Shown here: in pieces, positions 10,247 through 22,844 of the stretch
Numbering within the stretch: the first letter of the stretch is position 1
Layout of the letters: each line of letters opens with the position of its first letter
NCBI RefSeq assembly: GCF_020536995.1
Contig: NC_068355.1
Location: forward strand, 6,464,581-6,528,580
Direction of reading: 5' to 3'
Origin: Dreissena polymorpha
Taxonomy: Eukaryota; Mollusca; Bivalvia; Myida; Dreissenidae
Length of the DNA stretch: 64,000 nt
Notes under the pieces: generated by a model
Seen by the model: only the letters and a program-made list of their open reading frames with translations
Told to the model about the DNA's origin: nothing
Database searches by the model: none
Program-made: the position numbers and the translations under genes

Positions 10247-13200
10247 TTAATATGACACGTTAGCAGCATCTGAAATGTCTGCAGCCCAATTTCTCGGACC
10301 ATCTGACGGTTGATCAGTTTGGTGTCGCCTGAAACAAAGGTACCACAGCGCACTTGTAACGTGCGCACATGTTCCAACTACACGTGCTCCCACTGGGCAG
10401 CTGCAAAACCATGCGTCGACTGACCCCTCCTTAAAACGTATGTAAGACAGGTATTGCTTTCGGGACACATGCCGACTTTGGAACTTCAAGCACAGCAAAC
10501 TCATATTGTGCACATAACCGTGAATTGAGTATATTCCGTCACTTGACATGTGCTCTTGTGTATAAGAAGCCGCCAGCTTAACTGTGTATACACCAAAGAT
10601 TAGACATCTAAGTTCATCCTCGGTCATTATTGGACAGTTTATGTCTAGTTCGTCCATCGGTTTCCACGATGCCTTGGTTATTTTTTCTATGTCGTTGTCA
10701 GAGATGAATTGTTGTAAATCGTTGTTCTGCCCTGACAAATACAACATTCTCTCTGCAACTATTTTGTCTTGATCGGAGTCCCCGCTACTTAGAGCCGGTC
10801 TGAAGCGGTTGCAGATTGCTCCAACAATTCGCACATAGTCACCTTAAATAAATATCATATATATAACAGGAATCTCATTACATAAATATACACATTATTA
10901 TTAGGACATTTTAAATAATGTTAATACATATGTGTAGGATTGTATTAAGTGTATATAACGTGACGGTTTCACTCTGTTTACTCCATGTACGTTTTAACGC
11001 AAGTATGTGTTATCTATTTTGTGAAATGATTATGAATGTTACATAAAATATTTTACCAATAAATGGCACTTGGGTGTTTGGCATTGTCCTAGCTAAATAT
11101 GTCCATGTCTTGAGTCTGCCATTGGTTGACTCGACAACCCATCGCATCTGTTTAAACAATACACTTATACACTTAGACCGTTGAAACGATAGTTATTTTA
11201 ACCGTGCTATTAAATAATCAAATGATTGGCGAATTATCGGTTAAGCGAGTAAGTTTGAACACAGTATATAATTATTCACAAAAAGGTATAAATACATCTC
11301 AATATATTACATTTATATTGTGATCTAATCATAAATCAAGTACATGTGCGCGGAGATTTACCTTCGTCACAAGCCTCGACTTGTTAGACTCTTCGCTTGT
11401 GTGCTGTGTAGACCCCTTTCGCATAAAAGATGGCATCTGCATAGTTACACCAAGTTCTTCGAGAACAGTCGACGCATCTCGGAAACCTCTGTCAACTACG
11501 ACCACATCACCTTCCTGAATCCAGCTCTGAAACGTTTTGTTTACGGCATGAATGTACTCATATTTTCGTATTGACTATAATTTGTATTAGTATGATTATC
11601 GTACTCATCCATTATCATCATCATTATCCCGATTATCACCATTATCATCATCTACATCATAATAATGAATACCACCACCATCATCGTAATCAATATTATC
11701 ATCGTCATCATTATCATCATCATGCGAATCATTATCGACCTTATCGACATCATCAACAAAATCATGCTCATGATCATAATCATCACCATGATCATGATAT
11801 CATCATCATCATCATCATCATCAAGTTGGTTTCCTACATTTTGTTTTGTTTAAAAAAAAAAGTTATATGACATGTTTGAATGTAACCAAACCTTAAAATC
11901 CTCAGTATTTTGATTGATGATGTGTTTCAGTATATTTGCATCTGAGTTTTTGCTATCCGCCAAGTACGGTCCCAAAATAGATATAATGTAGCCAGTGGTG
12001 GACACAACAATCATTGGCTTGACAAGTGGCCTATGCTTGTGCATGGAGTACGACCGACGTGCGAAAGAAAAGTTTGAACTTTTTTGTATATATATATATG
12101 TTCCATCTAAAACAATTATTGATTTATTTTGGTCAGATGCAGCGAACAATTCTTGCGCTAGAGGTCGTGTATGGGTCGTTTTTATCTCCTCTCTGGAAAC
12201 ATGTTTAAATCCCATATTCTTTGGCACGAACGATTTCATCAAAGATTTTCTTGACGATTTCAACGCACGCCGAATCTGTAATATAAACACATTATTTATA
12301 AAGCCCACTTTCTTTTAATTTCCATAAGAGTGTTGCTTTTTTGTAAACTGCTTTAAAGATTTTTTACCTCTTGAAATATATCCTGTTAAAATAAATAGAA
12401 CGATTTTCATTTTCGGTTATAGTAAGCAATATTTCAATTATGAATGCTATTACATACATAATTGCATTAAGAAAATGTTGAAAACTGATGAATGTTTACC
12501 ATCATATTCATCGTCTAAAAAGACTGAAAAGTTACTTTTCTTCCACGATATATTGTGAAAGAGAAATTTAAAAATTGAAATTAAGTTTACCAGTATCAAC
12601 ATTCAATCTATGGATACATTTGGTAAATCATATCACAGTCGCCTTGGTATTTAAATAGGTTGTATTATCCGAACCACATAATACCTGCGCAATCGTCATG
12701 TTGAACAAAGTGCTGAGCAGCGCATTCCCTAAACTAGTTCTTAGTTTGACTAGGAGCAATATTCATGACCTGTGTGTATACATGTATATAAGATAAGGAC
12801 AGTAGATCTTTCATTCCTCATCAGCGTGATTATGCAATTCAAATTAGGATGCGTACCAGTAAGATTCCAATAATCAGCATCCGTCATTGTGGATGGGTCG
12901 TCAAAATCGATGCAAGTTTATACTTTCGTGAATAAAATGTGGTTGTGCACAAAATGAACAAAATGTTACGCACTCTTATAAATAAAATCATGTTTTGAAA
13001 ACGTATATATTATTGTAAGATAATACTTGTTACAAAAAATAATCAAAGACCATGCTCTTTACCTCTTGCATAATCACTGAACACGCTTCCTTGACGAGGA
13101 CGGATTCTGTATACGATGAAACTAGTCTGTAATTTAATAAAGAAATGGTATTGGTTTTAATTTTTATAAGTTTAAGTTTAGTTTTTAACAAATGTTGATG

Positions 13201-14658
13201 GCAGTCTCGATCGAGCACGACCTTAGATGTATATCTTTCCACATACTAATTTTAACCTTTACAAAATCGGTCATATGCAATATTATGTTTATTTTTCACT
13301 TTCTAAATCCATTGTAAACGGCCCAATGATTATGTTATGGCTGACTGGAATAGTTCATGAAAAAAATCAATACTCAATAAAAAAAAATATATTACGAAAT
13401 ACCTTTTGTTCTTCTTGTAAGCTGATTTCAGCTTTTCGTTAGCTACGAGCTTTACCAAAGGGTGGTTCCTGTAAATGTCGTCATTATTGACAGTTTAAGT
13501 AAGCAATCAATTTCCCATGTTTTGTGAAATTTGTATGAAATCAAAGAAAGGGAAAGTTTTACATTGTGTATGGTACCGTTTGTCAGGAGAAATTGTGAAT
13601 AAGCGAATAACACATATTTTTTCTTTACAATCGAACCTCGACTTTTATCGTTGATTGATTCAAAATATTTCGGCTCTTATCCTAAATATAAAGTGGTTAT
13701 ATAAATAAGGGAACACAGATAGCTTTCAATATAATTGGTATTTTGAATGCCAAGCGCTTATGCAATATACAGTTGCCATTGCTAGGCATTGTACTGTTCT
13801 AAGTGCCTGTTCGTAATGCAACCGGATCATTGCGATACTTTGGTCTTTACGAATTTCTCATATAGAGTTTATCTGATTCGTTCGGAGCTCATAGAATTCG
13901 AAGTAGCTCTTGACTTTGGGCAAGTAACAGACGCATCAAGACCAATTCCACATCACCGTCACACATAGGTTTCGGTGGCAAGACCGAGTTCGAATGCTAC
14001 GCCGTTTACAAAGCTTTTCTGCTGTTACAGTCAGTTTTTGTAAGCATTAACGCACATTTTGAATAAGCTTAGTATATCAGTGCATTGAATTTAATTGCAG
14101 AAAAGCTACCTTATTTATGACAATTACAACTTACCCGTTTTCTGAAAAGGTATCTTGGATGTTTTTCTCCACGACAGTCAGTGCCTGAATTACATGAGGA
14201 AAAAACTGATAAAAAAGAACCAAATGATTATAGCATGTACACTGTTTCAAGAGTATGACAATACGTTAATGAAATTGTGCATTAATATTTGAATATGATA
14301 ATCAATAGGGATGCAACGGAGAGTAATGTATGAATTAATACCTCTAACGTGAAAACGCAAAATCCATATCCGATGGAACTTTTTGGTGCCGCGTCTAAGT
14401 TTGTAATAAATTTGCAATGGTTAAGCAACCACAAAACGTCACTGAAATATATATAAAAAAAGATCGTCATGAAATGGCGATAGAACTTCGACCAAATTCC
14501 TATGAACTTATGTGATCCAATGAAGAGTAAAATATATATGACTTTCTTTTACATTATTGTAACCACTAGAACATGTAGAAATCCTATGAAACCATTGCTC
14601 ACCTGTCTTCCACCGTCGATGTGACAATGGAAAATCACGTTTTGTATGCCACAGGGAC
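10247..14658 (-). CDS. intron-rich DDE transposase-like protein with C-terminal SWIM zinc finger (5' end not found)
   Basis: At least eleven minus-strand exons with GT/AG borders: 14658-14603, 14441-14342, 14185-14136, 13468-13403, 13126-13063, about 12915-12857, 12749-12685, 12275-11892, 11574-11362, 11147-11057 and 10842-10247. Frames join cleanly from about 12915 on; junctions further upstream are less certain. A helix-turn-helix-like segment (VKLRTSLGNALLSTLFN) is followed by a DDE fold: first Asp in VLDGTYIYIQ, second in VVVVDRGFRD, Glu in WVVESTNGRLK. The last exon adds a SWIM finger, CSCPVGARVVGTCAH, giving the CxC...CxH pattern. DDE enzymes of this type cut and join transposon ends in the nucleus; SWIM fingers bind DNA or protein. 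No internal stop or frameshift was seen from 12749 to the stop at 10247. The 5' end is unresolved because the 57-bp array starts 15 bp upstream of the first exon listed. It may be an autonomous element or a domesticated host gene; no terminal inverted repeats were found. Confidence 0.8.
11576..11828. repeat. ATC/ATT-type imperfect microsatellite in a transposase intron
   Basis: About 250 bp of degenerate (ATC)n/(ATT)n on the plus strand, ending in a pure run of eight ATC. It fills the intron between the exons holding the first and second catalytic aspartates. The His-rich and Ile-rich frames it creates are artefacts of the triplet repeat. Confidence 0.9.
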
Positions 14659-14671
14659 CTAGATAGCATTT

Positions 14672-17600
14672 CAGTGATGAACGATGGTTTCGTTTTAAGA
14701 GTCATTTACTGTGGCCATAGTCGACTTTTAGAAATGAACGATGGTGTTATTTTAAGAGTCATTTACTGTGGCCATAGTCGACTTGCAGTAATGAACAATG
14801 GTGTCATTTTAAGAGTCATTTACTGTGGCCATAGTCAACTTACAGTAATGAACAATGGTGTAATTTTAAGATTCATTTACTGTGGCCATAGTCGACTTGT
14901 AGTATTAGACGTAGGTGTCATTTAAAGAGTCATTTACTGTGGCCATAGTCGACTTGAAGTAATGAAAAATGGTGCCTTTTTAAGAGTCATTTAACGTGGC
15001 CTTAGTCGACTTGCAGTAATGAACGATGGGGACATTTTAAGAGCCATTTGCTGTGGCCATAGTCGACTTTCAGTAATGAACGATGGTGTCATTTTAAGAG
15101 TGATTAACTGTTGCCATAGTCGACTTGCAGTAATGAACAGTGATGATATTTGAAGAGTCATTTACTGTGGCCATAGTCGACTTGCAGTAATGAACAGTGG
15201 TGACATTTTAAGAGTCATTTACTGTGGCCATAGTCGACTTCCAGTAATAAAAAAGGGTGTCATTTTAAAAGTCATTTACTGTGGCCATAGTCGACTTGCA
15301 GTAATGAACGATGGTGTCATTTTAAGAGTCATTTACTGTGGCCATAGTCGACTTGCAGTAATGAATAGAGGTGACATTTTAAGAGTCATTTACTGTGGCC
15401 ATAGTCGACTTGCAGTAATGTACGATGGTGTCATTTTAAGAGTCATTTACTGTGGCCATAGTCGACTTGCAGTAATGAACAGTGGTGACATTTTAAAAGT
15501 CATTTACTGTGGCCATAGTCGACTTTCAGAAATGAACAATGGTGTCTTTTTAAGAGTCATTTACTGTAGCCATAGTCGACTTTTAGTAATGACCGACGGT
15601 GTTATTTTAAGAGTCATTTACTGTGGCCATAGTCGACTTTCAGTAATGAACGATGGTGTTATTTTAAGAGTCATTTACTGTGGCCATAGTCGACTTTTAT
15701 TAATGAACGATGGTGTTATTTTAAGAGTCATTTACTGTGGCCATAGTCGACTTGAAGTAATGAACAATGGTGTCATTTTAAGAGTCATTTACTGTGGCCA
15801 TTGTCGACTTGTAGCAATGAACGATGGTGTCATTTTAAGAGTCATTTACTGTAGCCATAGTCGAATTGCATTAATGAACGATGGTGTCATTTAAAGAGTC
15901 ATTTACTGTGGCCATAGTCGACTTTTAGTAATGAACGATGGTGTCATTTTAAGAGTCTTTTACTGCGGCCATAGTTGACTAGCAGTAATGAACGATGGTG
16001 TCATTTAAAGAATCATTTACTGTGGCCATAGTCGACTTGCAGTAATGAACAGTGGTTACATTTTAAGAGTCATTTACTGTGGCCATAGTCGACTTGCAGC
16101 AATGTACAATGGTGTCATTTTAAGAGTCATTTACTGTGGCCATAGTCGACTTGCAGTAATGTACAATGGTGTCATTTTAAGAGTCATTTACTGTGGCCAT
16201 AGTAGAATTGCAGTAATGAACGATGGTGTTATTTTATGAGTCATTTACTGTGGCCATAGTCGACTTTTAGTAATGAACGATGGTGTCATTTTAAGAGTCT
16301 TTTACTGTGGCCATAGTCGACTAGCAGTTATGAACGATGGTGTAATTTTAAGAATCATTTACTGTGGCCATAGTCGACTTGCAGTAATGAACAGTGGTGA
16401 CATTTTAAGAGTCATTTACTGTGGCCATAGTCGAATTTCGGTAACGAACGATGGTGTTATTTTAAGAGTCATTTACTGTGGCCATAGTCGACTGGAAGTA
16501 ATGAACGATGGTGTCATTTTAAGAGTCATTTACTGTGGCCATAGTCGACTTTTAGTAATGAACGATGGTGTCATTTTAAGAGTCTTTTCTGTGGCCATAG
16601 TCGACTTGCAGTAATGAACGATGGTGTCATTTAAAGAGTCATTTACTGTGGCCATAGTCGACTTGCAGTAATGTACGATGGTGTCATTTTAAGAGGCATT
16701 TACTGTGGCCATAGTCGACTAGCAGTAATGAACGATGGTGTCATTTTAAGAGTCATTTACTGTGGCCATAGTCGACTTTTAGTAATGAACGATGGTATTA
16801 TTTTAAGAGTCATTTACTGTGGCCATAGTCGAATTGCAGTAATGAACGATGGTGTCATTTTAAGAGTTATTTACTGTGGCCATAGTCGACTTTAAGTAAT
16901 GAACGATGGTGTCATTTTAAGAGTCTTTTACTGCGGCCATAGTTGACTAGCAGTAATGAACGATGGTGTCATTTTAAGAGACATTTACTGTGGCCATAGT
17001 CGACTTGCAGTAATGAACAGTGGTGACATTTTAAGAGTCATTTACTGTGGCCATATTCGACTTGCAGTAATGTACGATGGTGTCATTTTAAGAGTCATTT
17101 ACTGTGGCCATATTCGACATGCAGTAATGAACAGTGCTGACATTTTAAGAGTAATTTACTGTGGCCATAGTCGACTTTCAGTGATGAACGATGGTTTCGT
17201 TTTAAGAGTCATTTACTGTGGCCATAGTCGACTTTTAGAAATGAACGATGGTGTTATTTTAAGAGTCATTTACTGTGGCCATAGTCGACTTGCAGTAATG
17301 AACAATGGTGTCATTTTAAGAGTCATTTACTGTGGCCATAGTCAACTTACAGTAATGAACAATGGTGTAATTTTAAGATTCATTTACTGTGGCCATAGTC
17401 GACTTGTAGTATTAGACGTAGGTGTCATTTAAAGAGTCATTTACTGTGGCCATAGTCGACTTGAAGTAATGAAAAATGGTGCCTTTTTAAGAGTCATTTA
17501 CCGTGGCCTTAGTCGACTTGCAGTAATGAACGATAGGGACATTTTAAGAGCCATTTGCTGTGGCCATAGTCGACTTTCAGTAATGAACGATGGTGTCATT

Positions 17601-17868
17601 TTAAGAGTGATTAACTGTGGCCATAGTCTCCTTGCAGTAATGAACAATTGTGTCATTTTAAGAGTCATTTGCTGTGGTCATAGTCGACTTTCATTAATGA
17701 ACAGTGGTGACATTTTGAGAGTAATTTACTGTAGCTATATTTGACTTGCAGTAACGAAAAATTGTTTCATTTTCAGAGTCATTCACTGTGGCCATAGTCG
17801 ACTTGAAGAAATGAGCAATTTTGTCATTTTAATAGTTATTTACTGTGGCCTTAGTCGACTTGCAGTAG
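14672..17868. repeat. 57-bp satellite-like array, about 56 copies
   Basis: Head-to-tail 57-bp units sharing AGAGTCATTTACTGTGGCCA, TAGTCGACTT and ATGAACGATGGTGTCATTTT. 57 is 19 codons, so a plus-strand frame stays open for stretches (MNDGVILRVIYCGHSRLAV repeated). Many units carry a stop at the same place (ATTTAAAG instead of ATTTTAAG), and no flanking exon continues the frame, so I treat it as non-coding. An eight-unit block at 14674-15130 recurs at 17181-17640 with the same private variants, showing higher-order structure. It lies directly upstream of the first recognised exon of the minus-strand transposase-SWIM gene. Confidence 0.95.
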
Positions 17869-18718
17869 CGCTCATCACATGCACGCGCACTATCATGTTG
17901 CCTGATTATATATTTATTATCGATGTACATTAAACTTATAAACCATACGTGTAGTTTATTTATTTATTAAGTACACCATACACATCCATATTTGACCATT
18001 GCAGATAGAAGACTAGTACCAGTACATATAATTTCATTCGTATTTAAGAATGAAATTTATGTTATTACTATTTACTTTTTATCTTTTAGTCCTCCGACGT
18101 CTTTCTAAAACTAAATGTTTTATAACCGGTCTTTCTCTTCCATAACCGGTCTTTCTCGTTTATGGCCATACAACTATTTTCCATAGCCGAAACAGCCAAT
18201 CGAAACAGGGGACGAAACAGCCAATGGAATCAGGAAAATGGAAAAGAGTGTTTCCCCATGTTTACATGTAACCTATTGACATTACATTAGTTACGTCCCT
18301 TGTTAAAAAGTATGTCATTGTCACAGCCGATTGAATTCGAAGCACATTACCTTGTTTGGTAAACACCACGGGAGTCGGACCCTCCGACATTGGGGCCTGT
18401 TTCTAATTAGATGGTGTGCCATGTGCGGACGGAAATAGGTTGTTTATTCCACGCAGCCACTTTAACGTAGTCGGAAAGAGGTAGGATAGGTTTTGTTTAA
18501 AAATTCTCTGACTTTATCATTTTTAGTTTATTAGCTAAAGAAACTTCAGCGTACAGTTTATATAGTATTGACAGACCTGTACGCTGAAGCTAACCACGTA
18601 TCGAAAGTCAACCAGAGTCATAACATATTTATGTCACGCTATAAATCAAAGAAAGCTCATTTTCTTGGATACGTTTTTACATATATTGGTGAATGAATAT
18701 AAAATACTGTACGATGCT
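17869..18718. other. no gene recognised
   Basis: Contains a short direct repeat at 18124-18162 (two copies of ATAACCGGTCTTTCTC) and a local inverted pair (ACTTCAGCGTACAG / CTGTACGCTGAAG, about 18541-18588). No supported exon. Upstream exons of the minus-strand transposase-SWIM gene might lie here but were not found. Confidence 0.35.
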
Positions 18719-19667
18719 GTCCGGTAATCTTGCGCAGTTAAGGATCAACTGGTTTAAAAACATGTTCTTTTATAAATTGGCAACAAAATATCTAAATTTA
18801 TTATGAAAATAATAAGTTCATGTGCTTATTAACACAAAAATATCTAAATAATTCAGTGAAGAACTGTCCGATTTGATTTCAAAACAAACATGACTCACCT
18901 CATTTTCAAACTATCAGAGTGTCCGGTAATCTTGCGCACTTTGTATAATGACCTCGTTTAGGCAAAATTTCCAAAATTGTAGACATATGGTGTCCAATTA
19001 TTGACAAAAAGCATTCCAGAAATATAATTTTAAAATCAGTTTGTAAAATCATTGAAATTAAATGTGGATTTCTAGTGCAGTTTTTGTTCACTACAAATTA
19101 ATAAATAATATAGTCACTAATAATAGTGTACAATTAATAAAAAAGTACCGGTATGCGTGAAAAAAATGCATAACAGGTTTGATACCACGATCATGCTTCC
19201 ATAGTTTACAGAAAATATCAAAACTAGGCCATTGCGCATGCGGAGATCATACCAAATTGGTTTGACAGAATGGCGGGAAATAATGCCTATGTCGTCTGAT
19301 GCGATATATTTTTATGGCAAAAAATACCAAAACTGATCGGATATTGTGCAATGGAATAATAAATTACACGTTGGATATATGAATTCATAATTTAAAGTAT
19401 GAAAACGCTAAAGACTGCAGGGAATTTGTGATTCATTTTTTGGATTTTTTCGTAAGAAGGCCAGTGTTTACGATGTATAGGGATGACGCAACCGGTGTTT
19501 ACATGAAATGATCGAATTTAATTTTGCATGGAATACGTTACTTTTAAATCCGTTAATTCTTTAAAATGTGAAATTCCATCTTTCATCACTAAAGAAAACC
19601 ATTCGTCGTCTGCGAGATTCGCAAATGCGAAGTGCGCAAGATTACCGGACGCGCAAGATTACCGGAC
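18719..19667. mobile_element. non-autonomous TIR element with doubled termini
   Basis: The terminal word GTCCGGTAATCTTGCGCA occurs at 18719 and again at 18921 in plus orientation. Its inverse (TGCGCAAGATTACCGGAC) occurs twice back to back at 19632-19650 and 19651-19667. This gives an outer pair spanning 949 bp and an inner pair spanning 730 bp. The interior is AT-rich and lacks a transposase. It may be one element inside another of the same family, or one with duplicated ends. Confidence 0.7.
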
Positions 19668-20500
19668 TTAACTGTATCGGGGATTATTTTAAGGTTCAAA
19701 TGTTTCAAATGCATCTTACAATATACGAAAATAACTCTCATCAGTCTGAAATTCACAATTTTGAAGCCATTGTCGCTTTGTCATGTGACGAGTTTTCATT
19801 TGGATACTTTCGGATCGACCTTGACATTATTTGCTGAAATTGTAAACATTACTTTCGTTTTTTAAAATCTATTATTTGTGATAAACAACTTACGTGCGAT
19901 GGATTATAAGACTGATTTCAGTGTGAATCAGGTAGTTTTAAATAATATTTACTTTGAGTTTGTATTTACACTACAATTTGTTTACAAAACAAGACAGAAT
20001 AATCTAAAATACCGGGAAATGTCATTCTGAATTTGAAAACACTTGAGCACATGGTATGTTACTAAAAATAGAAATAACGTCATATGACCTTGAAATCTCG
20101 GGAGATTTGCATTTCAAGTAAGTCTGTCACATCGCTGTTTTTCTCGATATGTAAAAGCAGAATAGATAAATTTTAAATGTTTAAGATAGTATTTTGTGAA
20201 AGATTAAATGTGAAAAATGTCAATCTTTCCGATCAAGTGGTTGATTTGGGACAATAACTGCATTTAAAATCTGCTTTGGACCGGTCTTTATTAACTGTCA
20301 ACTTTTCGGGAATTTCTGGTTGACTTTCCTAATGGGGTTGGTCCATAACTATAAAGTCGCGCCAGTCAAAAATCATAGAAAGCGACATTTAAAGTTATGG
20401 TAGCCACAACTATTAGTTTATATGTCTTTTGATCTTGTAACTTTTGCCATCTTGCTACAACTATTGTCTTACATGTATCAAAGTGTGTGTGTGTTGCGAA
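19668..20500. other. no gene recognised
   Basis: AT-rich DNA with no recognisable exon, repeat or RNA gene. Confidence 0.3.
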
Positions 20501-20534
20501 GTTTACAAGATCAGTTTGAGGACCCGGAATGTAA

Positions 20535-20945
20535 CCAGCCAGGGCTTTTTTTCCTTCTTTGGGACCCGCCGAAAATCGGCCCTTTCCCCTCAGATTTTTT
20601 TTCCCCTCAGCAGGTAAATTTTCCCCCAGACTTCATTTTTTCCCCTAAAAAAAAAAAAAAAAATTTTTTTTTTTTTTTTTTTTTTTTTAACTTTAAATAC
20701 ATAAGTTAACCTGATCCAGTGTAGAAAATATAACATATTGCATAATTAAATTATCTGTTTCCTTGATTTTGTTTTAAAAACAGCAAAATATGTTGAATTG
20801 ATTATTTAAGACTTTCCTTATTTTCCCCAAAATCCGGCGTTTCGTGTCATTTTTTCCCCCAAAATCCGGCATTTTGCGCATTTTTTTTCCCCTAAAAAAA
20901 GGTCAGGCCCTTTCCCCAAAATCAGATAAAACCCCCTGCCAGCAC
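20535..20945. repeat. low-complexity dispersed repeat with A-run/T-run core
   Basis: Words such as TTTCCCCAAAATCCGGC, TTTTCCCCTAAAAAAA and GGGCCTTTCCCC-like strings recur, and the two sides are loosely related. The core is about 17 A followed by more than 20 T (about 20647-20689), which would form a hairpin and may be an assembly-sensitive point. Confidence 0.6.
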
Positions 20946-20974
20946 TTTTACCTAATTTACTTGCCTAACTCAGG

Positions 20975-21125
20975 GGGGTAGCAAGACACTTCGACCCCTT
21001 GACACTTCGACCCCTACCGATTTTAGATGACACTTCGACCCCTTGACACTTCGACCCCTATTTCAATATTTTTGTTGAAGACACATAGACCCCTGTTTAT
21101 TTTAATTAAGACACTTAGACCCCTA
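20975..21125. repeat. short tandem repeat GACACTTCGACCCCT
   Basis: About six degenerate copies of GACACTTCGACCCCT or GACACTTAGACCCCT at irregular spacing. No coding potential. Confidence 0.75.
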
Positions 21126-21326
21126 AATCAAAACTCTGAATTAGCGATTAATTTTGTACTTTTACGCAGTGATAATTCTATTTGAAATTCAGCAAAACAT
21201 GATCTAAGAAATTAGATATCATATTTATCACCACTAAAATTTGCAATACGTACATAGTTGTATTAATTACTTTGTGCTTCTTAGTGTAACCCTTATGAGA
21301 TAAGCAGCAAGAGACTCTTATTTAGA

Positions 21327-21888
21327 CATATCGTCGCTGTCGTTCTCAAACCTCGTAGCTACAAAATGCCAAGTTTTCAGGAGAGAGAAAAAACCATCTC
21401 ATTTTTTTATAACGATGTTTTTAGAAATAGAAATTCTGTAAAAATACCAAACAAATGAAGCTGCAAAATACGGTATAAGCCGTAGACGCGTAAGTCATAC
21501 TGATAAGTCATACTGATGTTCAGAAACGATATTTTGTCACCACAGTTGTGTCATTTGTATGAGCACGGAGCGTCCGTGGTATGAGGTACGACAATTCGTC
21601 CTGATAAGAAACCTCGTAGCTGCAAATATAAAAACGTTTTTGTCAAATTTGTCCAAACGAAATGACGTACCTATAGGTGAAATGACGTCGCTACGACTTT
21701 TCACCGGAAAAAAAGCCAACAATAAAGCTTCAACATTTCGTCACGTGCATTTTTCAAAGGCTCTGATTGGCGTAGAGCTACAAGATATAGCACAAAACAC
21801 GCACCAGACTTCATATATTGGGAAAAGATGAAAAAACATTTTTGAAAATTTTGGAGCTACGAGGTTTGAGAACGACAGCGACGATATG
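21327..21888. mobile_element. 562-bp MITE with about 38-bp terminal inverted repeats
   Basis: The ends are inverted copies of CATATCGTCGCTGTCGTTCT followed by CAAACCTCGTAGCT. An internal partial copy of the end (AACCTCGTAGCTGCAAAT) lies at about 21611. There is no transposase, so it is non-autonomous. No target-site duplication could be called with confidence. Confidence 0.8.
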
Positions 21889-22320
21889 ATATAATATCAG
21901 TTTTTCATGGATTAAGTGAATATTGTCAATATTTGATCCCAATGTTTTATATTGACAACATTCCATTGTAAATAAGTGAGACACTATCATGTCCTTTTCA
22001 AATGGGATACATCGATCATGTTGACATTCAGACAAGAGTGTTTTCTGGTCGTTTCAGAACGACGAAGAGTTTACCGTTACTTTAATGAGAGATACATGTA
22101 TACTGTTTCAACGGTAGTTTTCTGGTTTTGCATTTTTTTATTCTTTACCATAACATTTTAACGGCGGGTCCTTGAGTTTCTGCAATCAGATCTTGTCATC
22201 ATTTAAAATCGGTTCACGAAGATCAATAAGCTGCATTTCTTCATGAATTTGTTAGTTTGGATATTTCAATCAATCAGAATTATATATGAGTTGTTTTCAT
22301 AATGTCCTACCTTCCATAAC
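21889..22320. other. no gene recognised
   Basis: Unique-looking AT-rich sequence. A non-coding 5' exon of the SMYD4-like gene could lie here or further left, but none can be pinned down. Confidence 0.3.
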
Positions 22321-22720
22321 TAAAAATAAACACTTTTATACCCCCACCTTATGAATGGCTGCATACAGACTTGCGCTTCTTTGTATGTCCTTCCATCTAT
22401 CCCATTTTTTTTGTGTTTCACATAACTAAAAAAGTATTGGCAGTAGAAGGATGAAATATTGCAAACACGTTTACCAGCATGACAGTTTACACACCTTAGT
22501 TAGGCTCAGATATACTTTTACATAACTGGACATATGGTCCTTTTTTAAGCAAACACTTTCTTATCTTGTGTCACTTGTAACTCAAACACTATTGCTGCTA
22601 GAGGTCTAAAATTTTACAAACATATGAGTTTTAGGCAAGTGTAGGGGCATTGATCAGTGTCCTAGGGACAAATTCTAGTTATTTGTGACTTTGTTCTACA
22701 TTTTCAAAAAGTAACACACG
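22320..22720 (+). repeat. partial dispersed repeat
   Basis: Begins with ATACCCCCACCTTATGAATG and carries CATAACTAAAAAAGTATTGG and GAAATATTGCAAACACG words typical of the mollusc repeats built on Ca-rich phrases such as TGTCACTTGTAACTC. A single degenerate copy. Confidence 0.5.
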
Positions 22721-22844
22721 TATTACCCCCAAAAATACCTACCTGGATGTTTAAAATAATATGTCAAATAAATTGTATCTGAAGAACTTAACATGCAGTC
22801 AACTTGAATATGTTTTGTTCTTTTGTAGATTGTGGTTTTGCAGA

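Noticed and set aside
11571-11870. Histidine/aspartate-rich protein
   Set aside because: Translation of the ATC/ATT microsatellite inside a transposase intron.
15190-15894. 234-residue repeat protein in the 57-bp array
   Set aside because: Stops recur in many units, there is no flanking exon, and openness is expected from a 57-bp unit.
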